64,000 bases of DNA from Rozella allomycis CSF55 (Eukaryota > Rozellomycota): positions 186,001 through 250,000 of the forward strand of contig KE560959.1 in NCBI GenBank assembly GCA_000442015.1, read 5' to 3'. Under the pieces are notes generated by a model. That model was given only the letters and a program-made list of their open reading frames with translations. It searched no databases and was not told the origin of the DNA. Positions 10,523-22,529 of this stretch are shown in pieces; positions within the stretch are counted from its first letter, which is position 1; each line of letters begins with the position of its first letter. The translations under genes were made by a program, and so were the position numbers.

Positions 10523-11581
10523 TTATTGATTTGTTAGCTCTGGTTTTAGATTATGGACACTCTGTTCAACATCAACACCTGGATCTTGGTTTAATTCTAT
10601 GATATTCTTGGTTAGATCAAGCCTTCTATATCTCCAGTTTAGAAAAAATATTGCGGCGATGGATGCAGTAGAAACAGATGTAATAAATGAAGCTAACATT
10701 CCCCATGTCAGTCCAATTAATGGAATAATAAGGCCAGCAGTTATACTGAATATTGAAAATGAAGAAGCTCCGAGTATTAATGGGTAAATTGCGCCATTTG
10801 TCACTGCTCTTCCTTGCGATAATGTTACTCCGACCATCGTTGTGTACAGCAAAGATGGGAATACCGAAAATAAACCACCCACGATATCTGAATATTTACT
10901 TATAAATACTGAAGTTCCATTAAAAATATTAACATCTAATTACCGACTGTTATACCCGCAAACATCCCTCTCAATAGAATAATGTACCTTTTAACTTTTC
11001 TGGTTCCTTTAATTGGCTTTTCGGGCTTATAACAAACCCAGTAACCTAAAAGAACTTGAAAGATAAGAGAAGCTACAGAACAGTAAAGTGAAATCGATGA
11101 TTTATCTGTTGGAACATAGTTGCCATAAAGAAACAACAGAGAGCTAGAAGCAATGGCCCAATAAATAAATGTTATTAATGATGTAAGGATCGTTCGTTTT
11201 GTATTCACCAAATGAGAATCTTTCCCGACATAAATTTTGTCTGGCGCAAACTATGTGATATTAATAAAAGGAACCAACTGTACTCGCCAAATTATGAGAA
11301 ATATAACATTGATAGTTATTCCGAGTGGAACCATAAACATTGCTCTTTGAAACTTAATTATTGCCGTTTCGGGATCGAGGGCACTTGAGTCAAAGAATTG
11401 TATATATATTCCGACACATGTAACTAGTATGGTGTTTGGTGCTGATGCTATTAATCCTCCAACAAGTCCACCAAATTTTTCTATCGCAGTCGTTGAACCC
11501 TAAGTGCCCAAAACTCTACCTTGTTACGACCGCTACTAATCCTGCGACTAAACCAGAGACAATTGGCTTCCATTCATTCAT
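10523..11581 (-). CDS. Multi-pass membrane protein, unknown function
   Basis: Four exons joined across introns of 28, 33 and 35 nt give about 310 residues dominated by hydrophobic helices, roughly eight to ten. Glycine-rich paired helices (SGLVAGLVAV, FGGLVGGLIASAPNTI, FAGITV, DIVGGLFSVFPSLL) are arranged as an N-terminal and a C-terminal half that resemble each other (GGLIASAPNT / GGLFSVFPS). This suggests an internal duplication typical of transporters. The C-terminal tail is hydrophilic. I do not recognise the family with certainty. The stop codon is 2 bp from that of the convergent gene at 9629-10520. The start is 117 bp from the divergent C2H2 gene. Confidence 0.65.
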
Positions 11582-11698
11582 GACTTATAAGGAAATAAAT
11601 ATTTGATGTATCGGAAATTAATCTTTGCTGAAATTTTAAATATTTTTTGAAATATTCCGATTTAATTAAATTTCTGATTTAAATTTCATATCCTTATC

Positions 11699-12168
11699 AT
11701 GACAATTCCTGTGCAACATGAAAAATCTTTAAACACATTTAGGGTAATTGTTTGCTTTAATGTTTATTAGTACAATTCAATAAACTCGGCGTCTGTTTTG
11801 GCGGCTCTTCAAGACAAAGGTAATTTATACCTTATTAAATCAATGAAGATTTAGAATTAAGCTACCCTCTTATTTTTTCACCACATATAGCTTCACATTC
11901 ATCGAGTTCATCTGAGGGACAATCTGATTACCGTGACGAGGCCAAGTCCCAAAAATTAAAGCAAAAACCCTATAAGCAAAATTCATTTAATTGTAGAAAG
12001 TGCGGAAAGATGTATAAAAGCAAAAACTGCCTAAATAAGCACGCATGGGAGCATCACGAAATGTGGGAAGCCACCAAGCGACTCGGGTTAACCAAACATC
12101 AACAAGTCCAATTACTAGAGGGCGCTCAAGCTTTGTATCTTATAACAAAGAGTTTTAAATCCAAATAA
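11699..12168 (+). CDS. C2H2 zinc-finger protein, fungal conserved type
   Basis: Too fragmented for a simple ORF scan, this gene appears once two introns (27 and 35 nt) are removed: about 135 residues from MTIPVQHEKSLNTFR to a C-terminal SFKSK. It carries one C2H2 finger, FNCRKCGKMYKSKNCLNKHAWEHH, described here as Cys-x2-Cys near residue 77 and two His in HAWEHH. It is followed directly by EMWEATKRLGLTKHQQVQLL. That finger-plus-helix combination (W..T..L..SKHQQVQLLEAA) recurs in an uncharacterised family of fungal nuclear C2H2 proteins, which supports a fungal affinity. A Ser-rich, phosphorylatable stretch (ASHSSSSEGQSDY) precedes the finger. DNA binding is inferred. Confidence 0.75.
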
Positions 12169-12317
12169 TTTCTCTAATAAACTTAAATTTTCTTTGGCCT
12201 ACGAATATATATGTATAATTCATATTGTATGTCATAATATTATAAAGTAAATTACTAAGTTTACCATTAAAGTTACGGACAGAATGTGGATGCTTGACCC
12301 TTGTCACTTTGAATAAG

Positions 12318-13243
12318 ATGGTGTCTACTGAAGCTCTAAAAGCTATTCAGATGCATTTTGATTTGTCAGAATCTGAAATTGAATTATATCATAAGTACTT
12401 TTTGAAGTACGACCCCAGGTGGACAGGATCGATTTCAAAATCATCCGTGGCAAGAATATTGAAAGATCTAAGTATAACAATAGAAGAAACATTTTTTGAA
12501 GAGTTTTATGGACGATCTAAACTAAAATTTAACAGGGAAATAAGTGAAATCGAGTATTTAAAAGTAACACCTTCACTTGGACTAAATAGTTAATGGGCCG
12601 AATTCACAAGTTTACAAAAGAAAGAGAAATTTTATATTCAAAATCTCGGGCTAATCATGGATCTAAATTTAACCAGTTGCTTGATTTTGTGGCTGGGAGA
12701 TCTCCAAACGACTCTATGAGAAGTGGTACTATTTTTGCGAGGAAAAAAGATTTTTTGCCTGACGTAGAATCTTTAGGGCCGAATTCTTGGAGCATTAACA
12801 CGCGGGCAGAAAATTCCATGAAACATGTTATTGAGCCTACCAGTCCATACGATTTTGGCAAAGAAAACAAGGTTTTCGAGAAATATTTCAATGATGCTGA
12901 ATCTGAATGTTCTGAATATAACTACTTCGATGATGATGAAGACATGCTTTTCCTCGAACTTGAAAATATAAACTACATGGATATCAGACATGATTTGAAA
13001 AACAAAAAAGATTCATTTGACAATGAAAAAGTTATATTTTTAGACGACAAAGATGACGATGAAAAGAAGAAGATTTTTGATCAATTAGACAAGATTAGAA
13101 AAAGGAGAGAAGATGATGACTCTAGAAAGAGAACTATTAGAAAAAGTAAAGAAGATTTATCATTATCATTGCCAAGCGCTTTGATGGATCCAAAGGTTAG
13201 GAAGCAAATTTTAAAACAGAAAATTCACAAAGTACGAAAATAA
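12318..13243 (+). CDS. EF-hand-like protein, unknown
   Basis: Two exons joined across a 26-nt intron give about 300 residues. The N-terminus looks like an EF-hand pair (LYHKYFLKYDPRWTGSISKS, then a second helix-loop-helix), but the first loop lacks the final Glu and the second has no clear loop, so calcium binding is doubtful. The middle is polar. The C-terminal third is strongly charged, with an acidic run (FDDDEDMLFLELE) followed by Lys/Asp-rich helices and a basic end, as in scaffold or nuclear proteins. An ATG at 12284 meets a stop quickly, so 12318 is preferred. I do not recognise an orthologue. Confidence 0.6.
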
Positions 13244-13281
13244 GTTGCCTCGTTTATTTCTAGCCTTACTTTTTAATTTTC

Positions 13282-14208
13282 ATGCTACTTGCATTGACAG
13301 TTATTATGATCGCTGAAATAGTTATGAACAAGGGATTTGAAAGTATTTCTGCCAACTACTTGTTTGGACCAAGTGCAATGACACTTGTCGGAATGGGCGG
13401 AAAGTATGTCCAGTGTATGAGAACAAATCATACAATAACACCGGAAGCTTTAACTCCGTGTGCTCCAGGTTACAATGGTCCTTCGAAAGTGTCCACCTCT
13501 AGCAATATGTGTCGATACTATGACTATATTAATGAATTGTGTGGATTTGGAGGATTCGCACAAAAATATAAACCCGATCAATGGTTTCGATTTTTCACCC
13601 CAATGTTTCTTCATAGTGGAATAATTCACTTGTTTTTGAACGCGTTGATGATCTATAGAAATGGGTTTCCTTTAGAAGAACAATTAGGCAGTTTTCGAAT
13701 GTCGATTCTCTACATCATCAGCGGCGTCGGAGGGATTCTTTTTTCTTGTCTTATGATCCCTACAAATAGTAAGATATTATTGCACATTAAAACCTTAGTT
13801 AGCGTTGGCGCCTCGAGTGCCATTTATGGTCTTTTTGGAATGCTATACTTGGATCTGTTCTTCAACTGGCCAATGCTTGTTCACCCTATGAAGGACTGTA
13901 TCATCGTCACAATGCAACTGGTGGTATCTTTTTCCATTGGGCTGCTTCCTGGGATTGATAATTTTGCTCATATAGGGGGTTTTATTACCGGTATACTAGC
14001 TAGTTGTATTCTTACACCTAAAATTTTCTACAGCAGCTGGGATAAAGGCCGTAAAATTATATTGATGATAATTTGCTTCCCAATTTTGGTTGGTCTTTTC
14101 CTATATGGATTTTTAGCGTTTTATAGCAACATATCTTCTACTGAAATATGTTCGTGGTGTAAATATCTAGATTGTCCCGTCCCTGATAATGCATTCTGTC
14201 AGCAATAA
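13282..14208 (+). CDS. Rhomboid-family intramembrane serine protease
   Basis: Single-exon gene for a polytopic serine protease that cleaves single-pass membrane proteins within the bilayer. The core is complete: QWFRFFTPMFLHSGIIHLF (WR-like loop and HxxxxHxxxN helix), VGASSAIYGLFG with the catalytic Ser in GxSx, and DNFAHIGGFITGILA with the catalytic His. A Cys-rich luminal segment between TM1 and TM2 (CAPGYNG, NMCRYYDYINELCGFGG) matches secretory-pathway rhomboids rather than the mitochondrial PARL type. The protein begins directly in a membrane helix, so a short cytosolic N-terminus may be encoded by an upstream exon I could not find. The 38-bp gap to the preceding gene leaves little room. 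Confidence 0.9.
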   Translation: MLLALTVIMIAEIVMNKGFESISANYLFGPSAMTLVGMGGKYVQCMRTNHTITPEALTPCAPGYNGPSKVSTSSNMCRYYDYINELCGFGGFAQKYKPDQWFRFFTPMFLHSGIIHLFLNALMIYRNGFPLEEQLGSFRMSILYIISGVGGILFSCLMIPTNSKILLHIKTLVSVGASSAIYGLFGMLYLDLFFNWPMLVHPMKDCIIVTMQLVVSFSIGLLPGIDNFAHIGGFITGILASCILTPKIFYSSWDKGRKIILMIICFPILVGLFLYGFLAFYSNISSTEICSWCKYLDCPVPDNAFCQQ

Positions 14209-14269
14209 ACTTTTTAGAATTTTTATCAATTGAGCTTTTATGACGTTATCAAAATAAACAAAGTAAACA

Positions 14270-15173
14270 ATGTTGGGCTCCGGTGGGTAATTCAGCATTT
14301 TATTGTTTAAAAAGATCTGATGATTTGGCACGCTGGATAAAGAAACGAGTTCATAACACCGAGAAGTGTTTTGCGTTCTTTGAATCAGAACTTGGGGGTT
14401 ACCTAAGGAATCAAGGACGTAATATAAACATTTACATTGTCAAAGGAACGCGAGAAAAGAATTTGAAAATATCAGGTGTTTTAAAAAACATTTCTGATCT
14501 TGAAACACCAAACTTGAATGCTGCTTTAGAAAATGTGGCACTTGCCTTTGATGCAGTTGAGCAGCATAGAAAAATTATGGTAATAGACTTTGTTGGACCT
14601 GATTAGATTGACAGGATGGATGTTCGTGCAAAACAAAACCTACATTTATATAAAATAATATGTAAAAGTGTAAAGGTAAGTGGCTCACAAGATCATTATT
14701 TTAAAGGATGAACTGAAACTGAGAGAAAATGCAGTGACAAAAGAAACAAAGAAGCAGCAGGCACTTGAAAAAGCTACGATTAAATCAGGAATTGATAAGA
14801 CTAAAATAGTACATCTAATTAAGGAAATATAATGTTAGGTTCAAGTAACTAATGATTATTTTAATGTTAGTCACAATTAGAGTTGGCAGGGGCAAATCAA
14901 GAAGTTGTTCACAGCAACCTTGCTCTAACTGAACATGTTGAACGCTTTGAAACACAGAAAATGTTAGATATCAAGGTGATTTTTATATTTTCCATTAAAA
15001 AGTCCATTTTAGAAGAAATTCTCTATTCTGAAATGGTTTTTCACGCAAAAAGCCTCGAACTGTATTCTGAAGCTAAAAACATACTTCAAGCGGCAAATAT
15101 AGAAGAAGACATTGAATATATGAATGAAAGATTAAAGTTTACCCATGAAGAAGATTTAATAAAAAAACAATAA
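14270..15173 (+). CDS. CIBAR/FAM92-family BAR-domain protein
   Basis: Ciliary BAR-domain protein that in animals bends membrane at the ciliary base with Chibby. Exons spliced over introns of 28, 27, 31, 30, 26 and 27 nt give about 240 residues. FAM92 landmarks are visible: ISDLETPNLNAALENVALAF, TKKQQALEKATIKSG, VQSQLELAGANQEVV, and VERFETQKMLDIK followed by EMVFHAKSLELY. Two unusual exon features occur: a 6-nt microexon (14839-14844, Val-Gln) and an in-frame, stop-free 27-nt intron (14976-15002) that a naive ORF scan would translate. Ungapped alignment to the family supports removing both flanking introns and this one. The start is the ATG at 14270, because the first exon is only 17 nt. It ends 14 bp from the convergent NAC-alpha gene. 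Confidence 0.85.
14839..14844 (+). other. 6-nt microexon in CIBAR/FAM92 gene
   Basis: Six bases (GTTCAA, Val-Gln) flanked by a 30-nt intron (14809-14838) and a 26-nt intron (14845-14870), both GT...AG and both of the normal size for this genome. Including it gives KIVQSQLELAG, which aligns without a gap to family members (ITQAETEL-type). Treating 14809-14870 as one 62-nt intron would lose two residues and be twice the usual length. Confidence 0.6.
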
Positions 15174-15187
15174 GTGGACATCTTTAT

Positions 15188-15841
15188 TTAAAGAGACAAT
15201 TCCATAATCGCTGTCACCACATCGTTGTTATTTTCTCTTAGAGCCTTAATCGCTTTATTTCTGCTGCAATTGGTTTGGGACATTATCATGTCTATATCAG
15301 ATGAATCAAGTCCGGTTGCGTCAGCATCATTCTCATTGTCATCTTCCTCTTCTTTGACCTCAGCCTTAGTTTCTACTTTCTCTTCAGTTTTTTCTTCACT
15401 AGCTTTAAACCTTTCTGCGGCAGCAGCAGCTTGGCTGGCGGCGCTCAAGTCTTCGACACGTGCTTCCCCAAATACGATATAAGTGCCGTTAAGTGGATTT
15501 TTGTAAACTTCGGGATGAGCAATAGAAAAGACAATCTAATAGTAATATAAATGTATTTTTACGTTCTTTGAGCGTTTCATTGTTAAGCGAGTAATTCCAG
15601 TGATGCGTTTTAATCCCAATTTGAGAAGAGCTTTGCGGGCTTTCTTTTCTCCGCGAGAAACTTTGACTCCTTGGGCGTTTGTAGAATGTTCATGACCTTC
15701 TTCGTCACTGTCACTTTCATGAGCACAATCGTCGTCGTGCTTGCAGTTAGCAGTGTGTTTATGAGTTTCGGAGACAACAGCGTTCATTTCGTCTAAAGTC
15801 ATTTTGCCCTGAGAAGAAAATGTGGCGTTTAACTTGGACAA
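15188..15841 (-). CDS. Nascent polypeptide-associated complex subunit alpha
   Basis: Ribosome-associated chaperone subunit that shields nascent chains, partner of NAC-beta. Two exons join over a 27-nt intron inside the NAC domain: [31 protein letters not shown], then [14 protein letters not shown] and [13 protein letters not shown], the classical NAC fold. An Ala/Glu-rich linker leads to a C-terminal UBA domain ([20 protein letters not shown]...VTAIMEL), diagnostic of the alpha subunit. The N-terminal region is odd: a His/Asp/Cys-rich stretch ([17 protein letters not shown]...GHEH) precedes the NAC domain, see findings. Start at the first ATG (15841); a downstream Met in MTLDEMNA is possible. 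Divergent from SDF2, 148 bp between starts. Confidence 0.95.
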
Positions 15842-15989
15842 GGGTACAGTTTAGGTAGAGCGTTTGACTGAGGCCACTTTTCAATTTACTGGTCAAGTGG
15901 TCATATTGTAGAATTAACAGCAAAATTGAAAAAAGTTTTTACGTTAGACTTCTTGCATTGGACTCTAGTAATCTAAGCCACCGATTGAA

Positions 15990-16665
15990 ATGATATTGAA
16001 TCTAATGGAATATCTAATCTCTGTCATTTTTCTACTCTCTTTGAATCAAACGTCTGCATTTCATGTTGATGAAGAATTCAAATACGTTACGCTTGGAAGT
16101 TTGATAAAGTTAACACATAAATCGACTTCCTACAAACTCCATTCTCATAATGTTATGTATTCTACGGGAAGCCAGCAACAGGTAGCATTTATATTATGAA
16201 TTTGTAGTCTGTAACAGCTTATAAAAATGTAGACGATTCTAATAGTCTATTTATTGTGATTGGGCCATTTGGTGATTCATATCATAGAGGGTAAGAGATT
16301 GTAACAAACTTAAAAGTCAAAAAATTAAATGTGGGCAAAATATACGTTTGAAACATTCAGAAACCAAGAAGTACTTACATAGTCATTACCACACGTCAGT
16401 TTTGTCTAATAACCAAGAAATCAGTGCATATGAAGGATCCGACAGTGGAGATAATTGGACATTGGAGTGTTCAAAAACTTTTTGGGAGAGAGAGAATGAT
16501 GTGCGACTAAAGCATGCTGACACCAAAATGTATTTGACGACTAGTTCAAGCTATTCTTTCACGCAAGGCCCCATACCCGGGCAATTAGAAGTGCATGGAT
16601 ACGCTATAAAAAATAATAATAACATTTGGATTGCCCAAGAAGGCTATTACTTTCAACAAGAGTAG
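15990..16665 (+). CDS. SDF2-like MIR-domain ER protein
   Basis: Soluble secretory-pathway protein of the stromal cell-derived factor 2 family, built from three MIR repeats related to those of protein O-mannosyltransferases. It works in ER quality control of glycosylated proteins. A signal peptide is visible (hydrophobic YLISVIFLLSLNQTSAF), followed by FKYVTLGSLIKLTHKSTSYK and LHSHNVMYSTGSQQQ. After a 26-nt intron come VIGPFGDSYHRG, after another 26-nt intron IRLKHSETKKYLHSHYHTS and RLKHADTKMYL. Length about 205 residues, typical. The C-terminus EGYYFQQE lacks an HDEL/KDEL retention signal, so retention may depend on a partner. Convergent with the DOCK gene, with 14 bp between ends. Confidence 0.93.
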
Positions 16666-16679
16666 AAAATAAAGATCAA

Positions 16680-19600
16680 TTATTTGGACTTTATATACTG
16701 TGCAAGAGTTTCGCTTAATTCATTATATCCTTTTTCTAAATCTGCTTGATATTCCAATTGATCGTGTTTGATCATCATTCTATTCAATTTGATGGCTCTT
16801 TCGCAGACTTGAGTAAATTTTTCAAATAGTGATTGCAATTCAGTAATTTTTTCGGTAGGATAAAAATCCCGTTGTGTATGATCAAGAAAAACCTTTGCGA
16901 TTTCCAATGGGCCAGCGTTGACTTGCAAACGGACACTTCCTTGCAAAACCATTTGTAAAGTTTTGATATTTACAACAGTGCTATCTAATATTTTAGACAA
17001 TTTATCACATCTAAGCTTGATAGCTTCGATTGCAACGTCGATCGGTTCCATATTGACCTTTTGAATTTAAATATTGACGTTACCTCATTCTTGGATTCTA
17101 TCGTCAATCGAGACGAGCAAAACGGAAAGGGAACGTTTGTTTTCAAATAAATCTTCTTTTTACATTGAGAACTAATAGTGCCATGAGATTTACCAGACAG
17201 CGTATAGGGAACTTCATATATGAATGAATCTATGAAAATGGCAACTACATTAGACTACCTATAAAGAAGTCGTTGTAATCGTAATATTTATTATGTGCTT
17301 TCTTCTTGGGGATTGGATCAACATAGTTAATACCGAGGTAGATACATCCATCATCCATTTCAGATTCCTCGAATTTCCTGCCTTTTAAAATTTTGACTTT
17401 ATGATTATTTAAATTCAAATAATATCCTTCTATGTATTCACAAAATGTAGCTAGCGTTGTGAATGGCTTTTGGCGAAAGATGTATTCCTTATCATGAAGG
17501 GTCGGATAAAAGGGACAATAAAAGTGAATGTAATAAAACGATCCAAAACATCTCTTGGATATTTTTTCTGCTTTTATTAGATTTTCAAAAAGATCTTTTA
17601 GCAGTCCATGAGTTTTCATTAAATTTTGATTGTCATGGTTTTTTTCATATAGATGTAATACTATCTTAAAAATTTCAAAAGCCACTTCAAACATTCCGGC
17701 CTGAGAAAACAAGGAAGACGCACTCTCAAGCATGGCTATTAAATTTGATTCAGAAAAATGATCATTTTGACAAATTCCATCCTCCTCAAAGTTTAACTCA
17801 TCACTAAAGCATATGGATTCATCAATAAATGGAAATAAGATTGTAAAATCTTTAGACCCTTTTGGCTTGGTGTACTGCGCACATGTCCTATTTAAATACT
17901 CAGCTATTAAAGCACAACAATGTAATTTTGCAATTGCAGCTTCGCAAAAAAAGGAATTCTTTGTTAAATTATGAGTTGCATTACCCTTTCATGGAGAAGT
18001 GAGAGGTCAAGAAAGGTCAATAAGCGAAGGTCTGGAGTTCCAACATGGCAATTTGCCAAGCTATAATATACATCTGCAAGATTATAATAGTCATTAGCAA
18101 ATTCATCTAGTTTTACTGAATCTTTTACCACTTGCTTTAATATGTCCGAAAACTGGATTATTTCTTCTTTAAAAAAGACTGATATTTGCTTTGGATCATT
18201 TTCCGCTAAAATTCGTAACTTATCCAGTGTCGTTGAAAACTTTGTGCCAGGCTTTAAATTGTACAGAGCTAGTGTCATTTGAATTTTGACCTTGTTAAAA
18301 TTTTTGCCTGTAATTCTCATATTCATCTTCAGCATTAGATACAAAAGAGATATCGCTTTATTTTGAACACTAACATTCAAAGATGTACACTTTTTCATCA
18401 ATTCATGGCATAAATCATAACAAAGATTATTTCTGGTTTTAAAAATACCAATCGAGTTCGATAATTAAGTAACTCAAACTTTTACTTTCTGAATAAATAT
18501 TTTTATTGCATCAAATAGAACAAGCAATGCATCTATGCTTTGGTTTAAAGACAAGGGGTTAATGGGAATCCTTCCAATGATTACTAAATCATTTTTATCA
18601 TTAATTGTCTCTTTATTTAGAGCCAGGAATACATTAATTGATATGCAGCACATTTTGTAGGAGGTCCATCCTTCCAGTTTTACTTCTCTCTTTACGTTAC
18701 GAAGATTGTAAACTGTTTGAGTTGAATTAATGGACGCATGCTTTCGAGTCACTAGTGTATTGAATAGGATATTCCTACAAGTATTGGATTTTTGTTTGAG
18801 GGTTTCCCTTATTTCCCTTAGTGACTGTCCAGGAGCATTGCTCTTGAATAAATCTTCGATATATTTCTTTGAAACATAATTTTATGCAGGTTACTTTGGC
18901 TTCAGTCGCAGTGCTCTTCAGCGAATGGCTAGACGCTATAAACTTCTCTTCTAAAATTTTCTTTCCAGGATACAGTTATTCTATCACAAAAAAACCTTTA
19001 CTTGGAAAACAGTGTTTGCGAATGCTAATATCTCGCAAAAGTTGAATAACTTGTTATGTTGCGGATCGTTCGAATACAGCCAGTCCACAAGTATATTCAA
19101 AGAGATATTATTTAGAATATGAAATACTATCAAAGAAATTAATTTTCTTTCGCTTTCATTAAAGTTTGCAGGATCTATAACGTAAGCATGAAATTGACAA
19201 ATTTCAGTAGCGAAAGGAAAGAACATCAAAGATATTCTTTGCTTCCATTCTCGGTCTTGATACCTATCATCGAATTCTATTTTGCATAAAAGGTCTTTAA
19301 AAGTGCTTAAAGCCTTTAATCGAACCTCCTGAGACGTGTGAGTAATATCTCGCAAAACTTCATGAACCACGTGCCCTGGAAGATAGTACCTTTTCCTATT
19401 CATGTTTTACAGTTAATATATACCAAAATTCTTTAGGTACATTTTCAATTTCACAAAATTTAATGTCACTGTACACTTGTAGTGGCAAAGAGAGTACAAT
19501 AAAGACCTCGCTGGAACAAATAGTTTTGATAAAATCATATTTCAAAAAGTACAAACTTTCCTTATCTTTCTCGGAGAGCTCTATTATATGCTGAGAAACC

Positions 19601-22463
19601 TGATTCTCTTAGTTCTAAATGTAAGTACCAGTTCATAGATAATTGACCTTGGTAATACCGAAAAACAATTTGTTAGAAATTGTGCTAGTCCATCGTTCAA
19701 TTGTCTAGCAGCGCCAAACCCTGAAACGCACCTTCTCAAGACTATTTCCACAGGAAACAATATTCTTACTTTCTTGAGTTAATTCAGGGACCAGTAAACA
19801 CAATTCCGAGATGAACTGGTCTTCTTTGTTTATTGTACTTTCCTTTTTATAATCCAAGAATTGAATCATTGATTTAAGAACTGTTTCAAAAACAAACCAA
19901 GAAGAAATAATATACTCCTTATGAAGTGGATTCTAAATGTTTCAATTTAGCTTTGATTACACATTCCAATAACATCTCCCTCCATAGCTTTATTATTTCG
20001 TAATGATATTTAAACTTCCATGATATGTTGATTCTGAAATATAACTGTACATAACGTTCTAGATTCTCTGTGTGTTTTAACTGCGGATCTTTCTGAATTC
20101 TAAATTGTTATCTATAGGCGAAACTCATTACTTGCTGACAAGCATGCAGATCCCCAGAAAAGCTGAATACTGTAATTCTTTACATGCAGATTCACAAATA
20201 ATGAAAATTAAAGCCTCAAGTATAGGGATCATAAATTTCAGCAAATCAAAGGAATCAGTGTTTTTCAGACTATCAATTTTCTGAATCCCTGATTTTTCAA
20301 TCAAAGAGTCACCAGGTATACGATTACTAAACCAGCCAAAAAAATCTCCTATTTTGTTATTTTGAGTAAGAAATGAAGAGTCCAGTTTAATGGAGACCTT
20401 TAATAAAGGTCTTTTACTATCTAGCCATTTCATATAAGGATGTGTCTCAAGATTAAGATAATCATTTGCTAATTCCGAAGCTACAGGTATTTCATATTGG
20501 CCATCTTCAATAACTCCATTCCTCTATATTACAATATACAATCTTACATTTCTGTATTTTTTAGTTTTAAATAAGAGTAACCAACAATCTCATGCTCTGA
20601 TTTCACATTATTAAGCCTAGATTTACAAGACACGTGATAGAATGTAAACAATATATGCTCTTCGTCGTTCACTTCGGGATTCAAAAATATTTTTATTTCA
20701 TCTGAAAAATTTGGATATTTATTATGATAAGTAACCGTGGATATTGAAAATTCCGCCCAATCAGCGATTCCATCGTTGCGAAAGATCGTTTTCTGAGCCT
20801 TTCCATCTCTAATATGCTCAATTTTACACATAATATTCCTTGCCCTGCCCATTGCTTTTCGCAGATCAACTTCGTGAATGTAAACGTACATTAGATTCTT
20901 AAATTCATAATCATTGACTACCTTTTCCGGTAAAAGTCCGACTTCATACGATAAAACAGGCAGTTTTTCATTAAAATTTATATGTTTGAATAGATGACAA
21001 TTAACTGTATTTGAGCTTTGTTCTTTTATCAATTTTTCATTTTCTAAAAGACGAGATGTAATGTCAATAAATGCTTCGGGGTATTTTTTATTATGCTTGT
21101 TGTTAAAGCCTCCCACATTTACTTCTGAAAGTACTTCACGCAGATAAGTATTAAAATTCCTATCATTTTGTATCCTAAATATAGGTAGTTCTCGTTTTTG
21201 ATCTTTTTCTCGGACCACTTCTGAAACTAAATAGTAACTCCAACCAAATGATTGCCATATTTGAGACGAAGTAATGGAACATAGTCTTGAACCAAAGCTT
21301 TCGTCATATTTTGCCTTGGGATTCACATACTTGTCGATGACAGCATTAAAATCACTCTCTAGTATTTTGTCAACTTTAAATATTAAGCATAATTCACAAT
21401 TTGAAACTGGTAAATTGAAAACAAATCTCTTCAATAAAGTATCGTATTCATGACCAAATGTCGATGTTAATTTATCCGGGATGATTAATGTATAAATGGT
21501 CTCTGTTACACGCCTTCCTTGTGAAAAATCATAAAGATAGGTCGATATTCTAAAAATTTCGAGCAGTCCTATCTTGGTCCTCAAACCTGAAACGTCAATT
21601 ACAAACGACGGCCTAAATTATCTCCTTTAATATTAAATACCTTCTATTAACATCAATATCAGTTTCTTCATGCTCTGATAACATGTTATTTTCTAATTCT
21701 GGAAATGCATGTAAATCCGGATCATTGTATACACAAAATAGGCTAGGGATGTGATGCTTATGGCGCCTTATATTTTAGATTACTTTTATTAAAGATTTAT
21801 TCCACATAGAAAAGTCAATGTCAAAAAAGGTTAAATCAAAATCCTCTGTGATGGACTTAAATGCCAAATTTTCAAATTCATTAATAATATTAAAATCTTT
21901 AGAATCTAAAACCAACAACTTGAAATTATACTTTTCTCATCAATCTCAAAAACAAGGTTTTCGAACTTGGAATCCGCTGAACCAAGTTTCTCCCTCATAT
22001 TCGGGTGAGCTCTATACATCCCAATTTTTCTCCTTAATGTTACCCAAAACTTAGTTTCAAAATAGTTCATCAAGCTCTTCTGGTAAAAAGGTATCTCATT
22101 ATCATTCTTCTTTTGAATTTGAAATCGAAATACCTTTTGAAAATTAGGTGTAAAGGATAATTCTTTTTCAATATGGTATATTTGTAAAATATTTTGAGGA
22201 AATTGTAGATAGTCCTTAAAACGGTCATGTACTAAGGCGGCCTATTTTCAAAAGAACACTCTTTTACTTTAGATGTCACCTTCCAATATTCTATATGTTC
22301 TTGCACCGAAAGTCTTATGTATTTCTAAAAAATACAGGCATAAAAATTTTACTTCCACTGAATAAGGTTTAGATAAATCAGAGGCATATGTGCTGCCCCC
22401 ATCCTCACCAAATGATGAAAATATACTTGACCTAGACTTAGTTTGAAAGCTTTGATTATCCAT
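16680..22463 (-). CDS. DOCK-family guanine nucleotide exchange factor
   Basis: Very large atypical Rho-GEF (DOCK/zizimin family) that activates Rac or Cdc42 through its DHR-2 domain. I trace it from MDNQSFQTKSRSSIFSSFG at 22463 through many short exons to the stop at 16680. The DHR-1 (C2-like, lipid-binding) domain lies about 20540-21000 (LMYVYIHEVDLRKAMGRARN, ILFTFYHVSCK). DHR-2 occupies about 16680-17750: GMFEVAFEIFKIVLHLYE, GSFYYIHFYCPFY, KEYIFRQKPFTTLATFCEYI, IYLGINYVDP, SFIYEVPYTLSGKSHG, PIDVAIEAIKLRCDKL and the nucleotide-sensor LQGSVRLQVNAGPLEIAKVF. These match the last third of DOCK proteins. Two introns near the 3' end are 26-28 nt. Not all mid-gene junctions (18400-20540) were resolved. 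No SH3 domain is visible at the N-terminus, favouring a zizimin-like type. Start is 66 bp from the divergent FSIP1-like gene. Confidence 0.88.
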
Positions 22464-22529
22464 AAACGGAGGGTACCTTGATAAGGCAATAAATTGTTTT
22501 TTACAAGTGGATTTTCAAAATAGTAAACA

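Noticed and set aside
14809-14870. Single 62-nt intron in the CIBAR gene
   Set aside because: Twice the usual length and it drops two residues the family has; two short introns with a 6-nt microexon fit better, though cDNA is needed.
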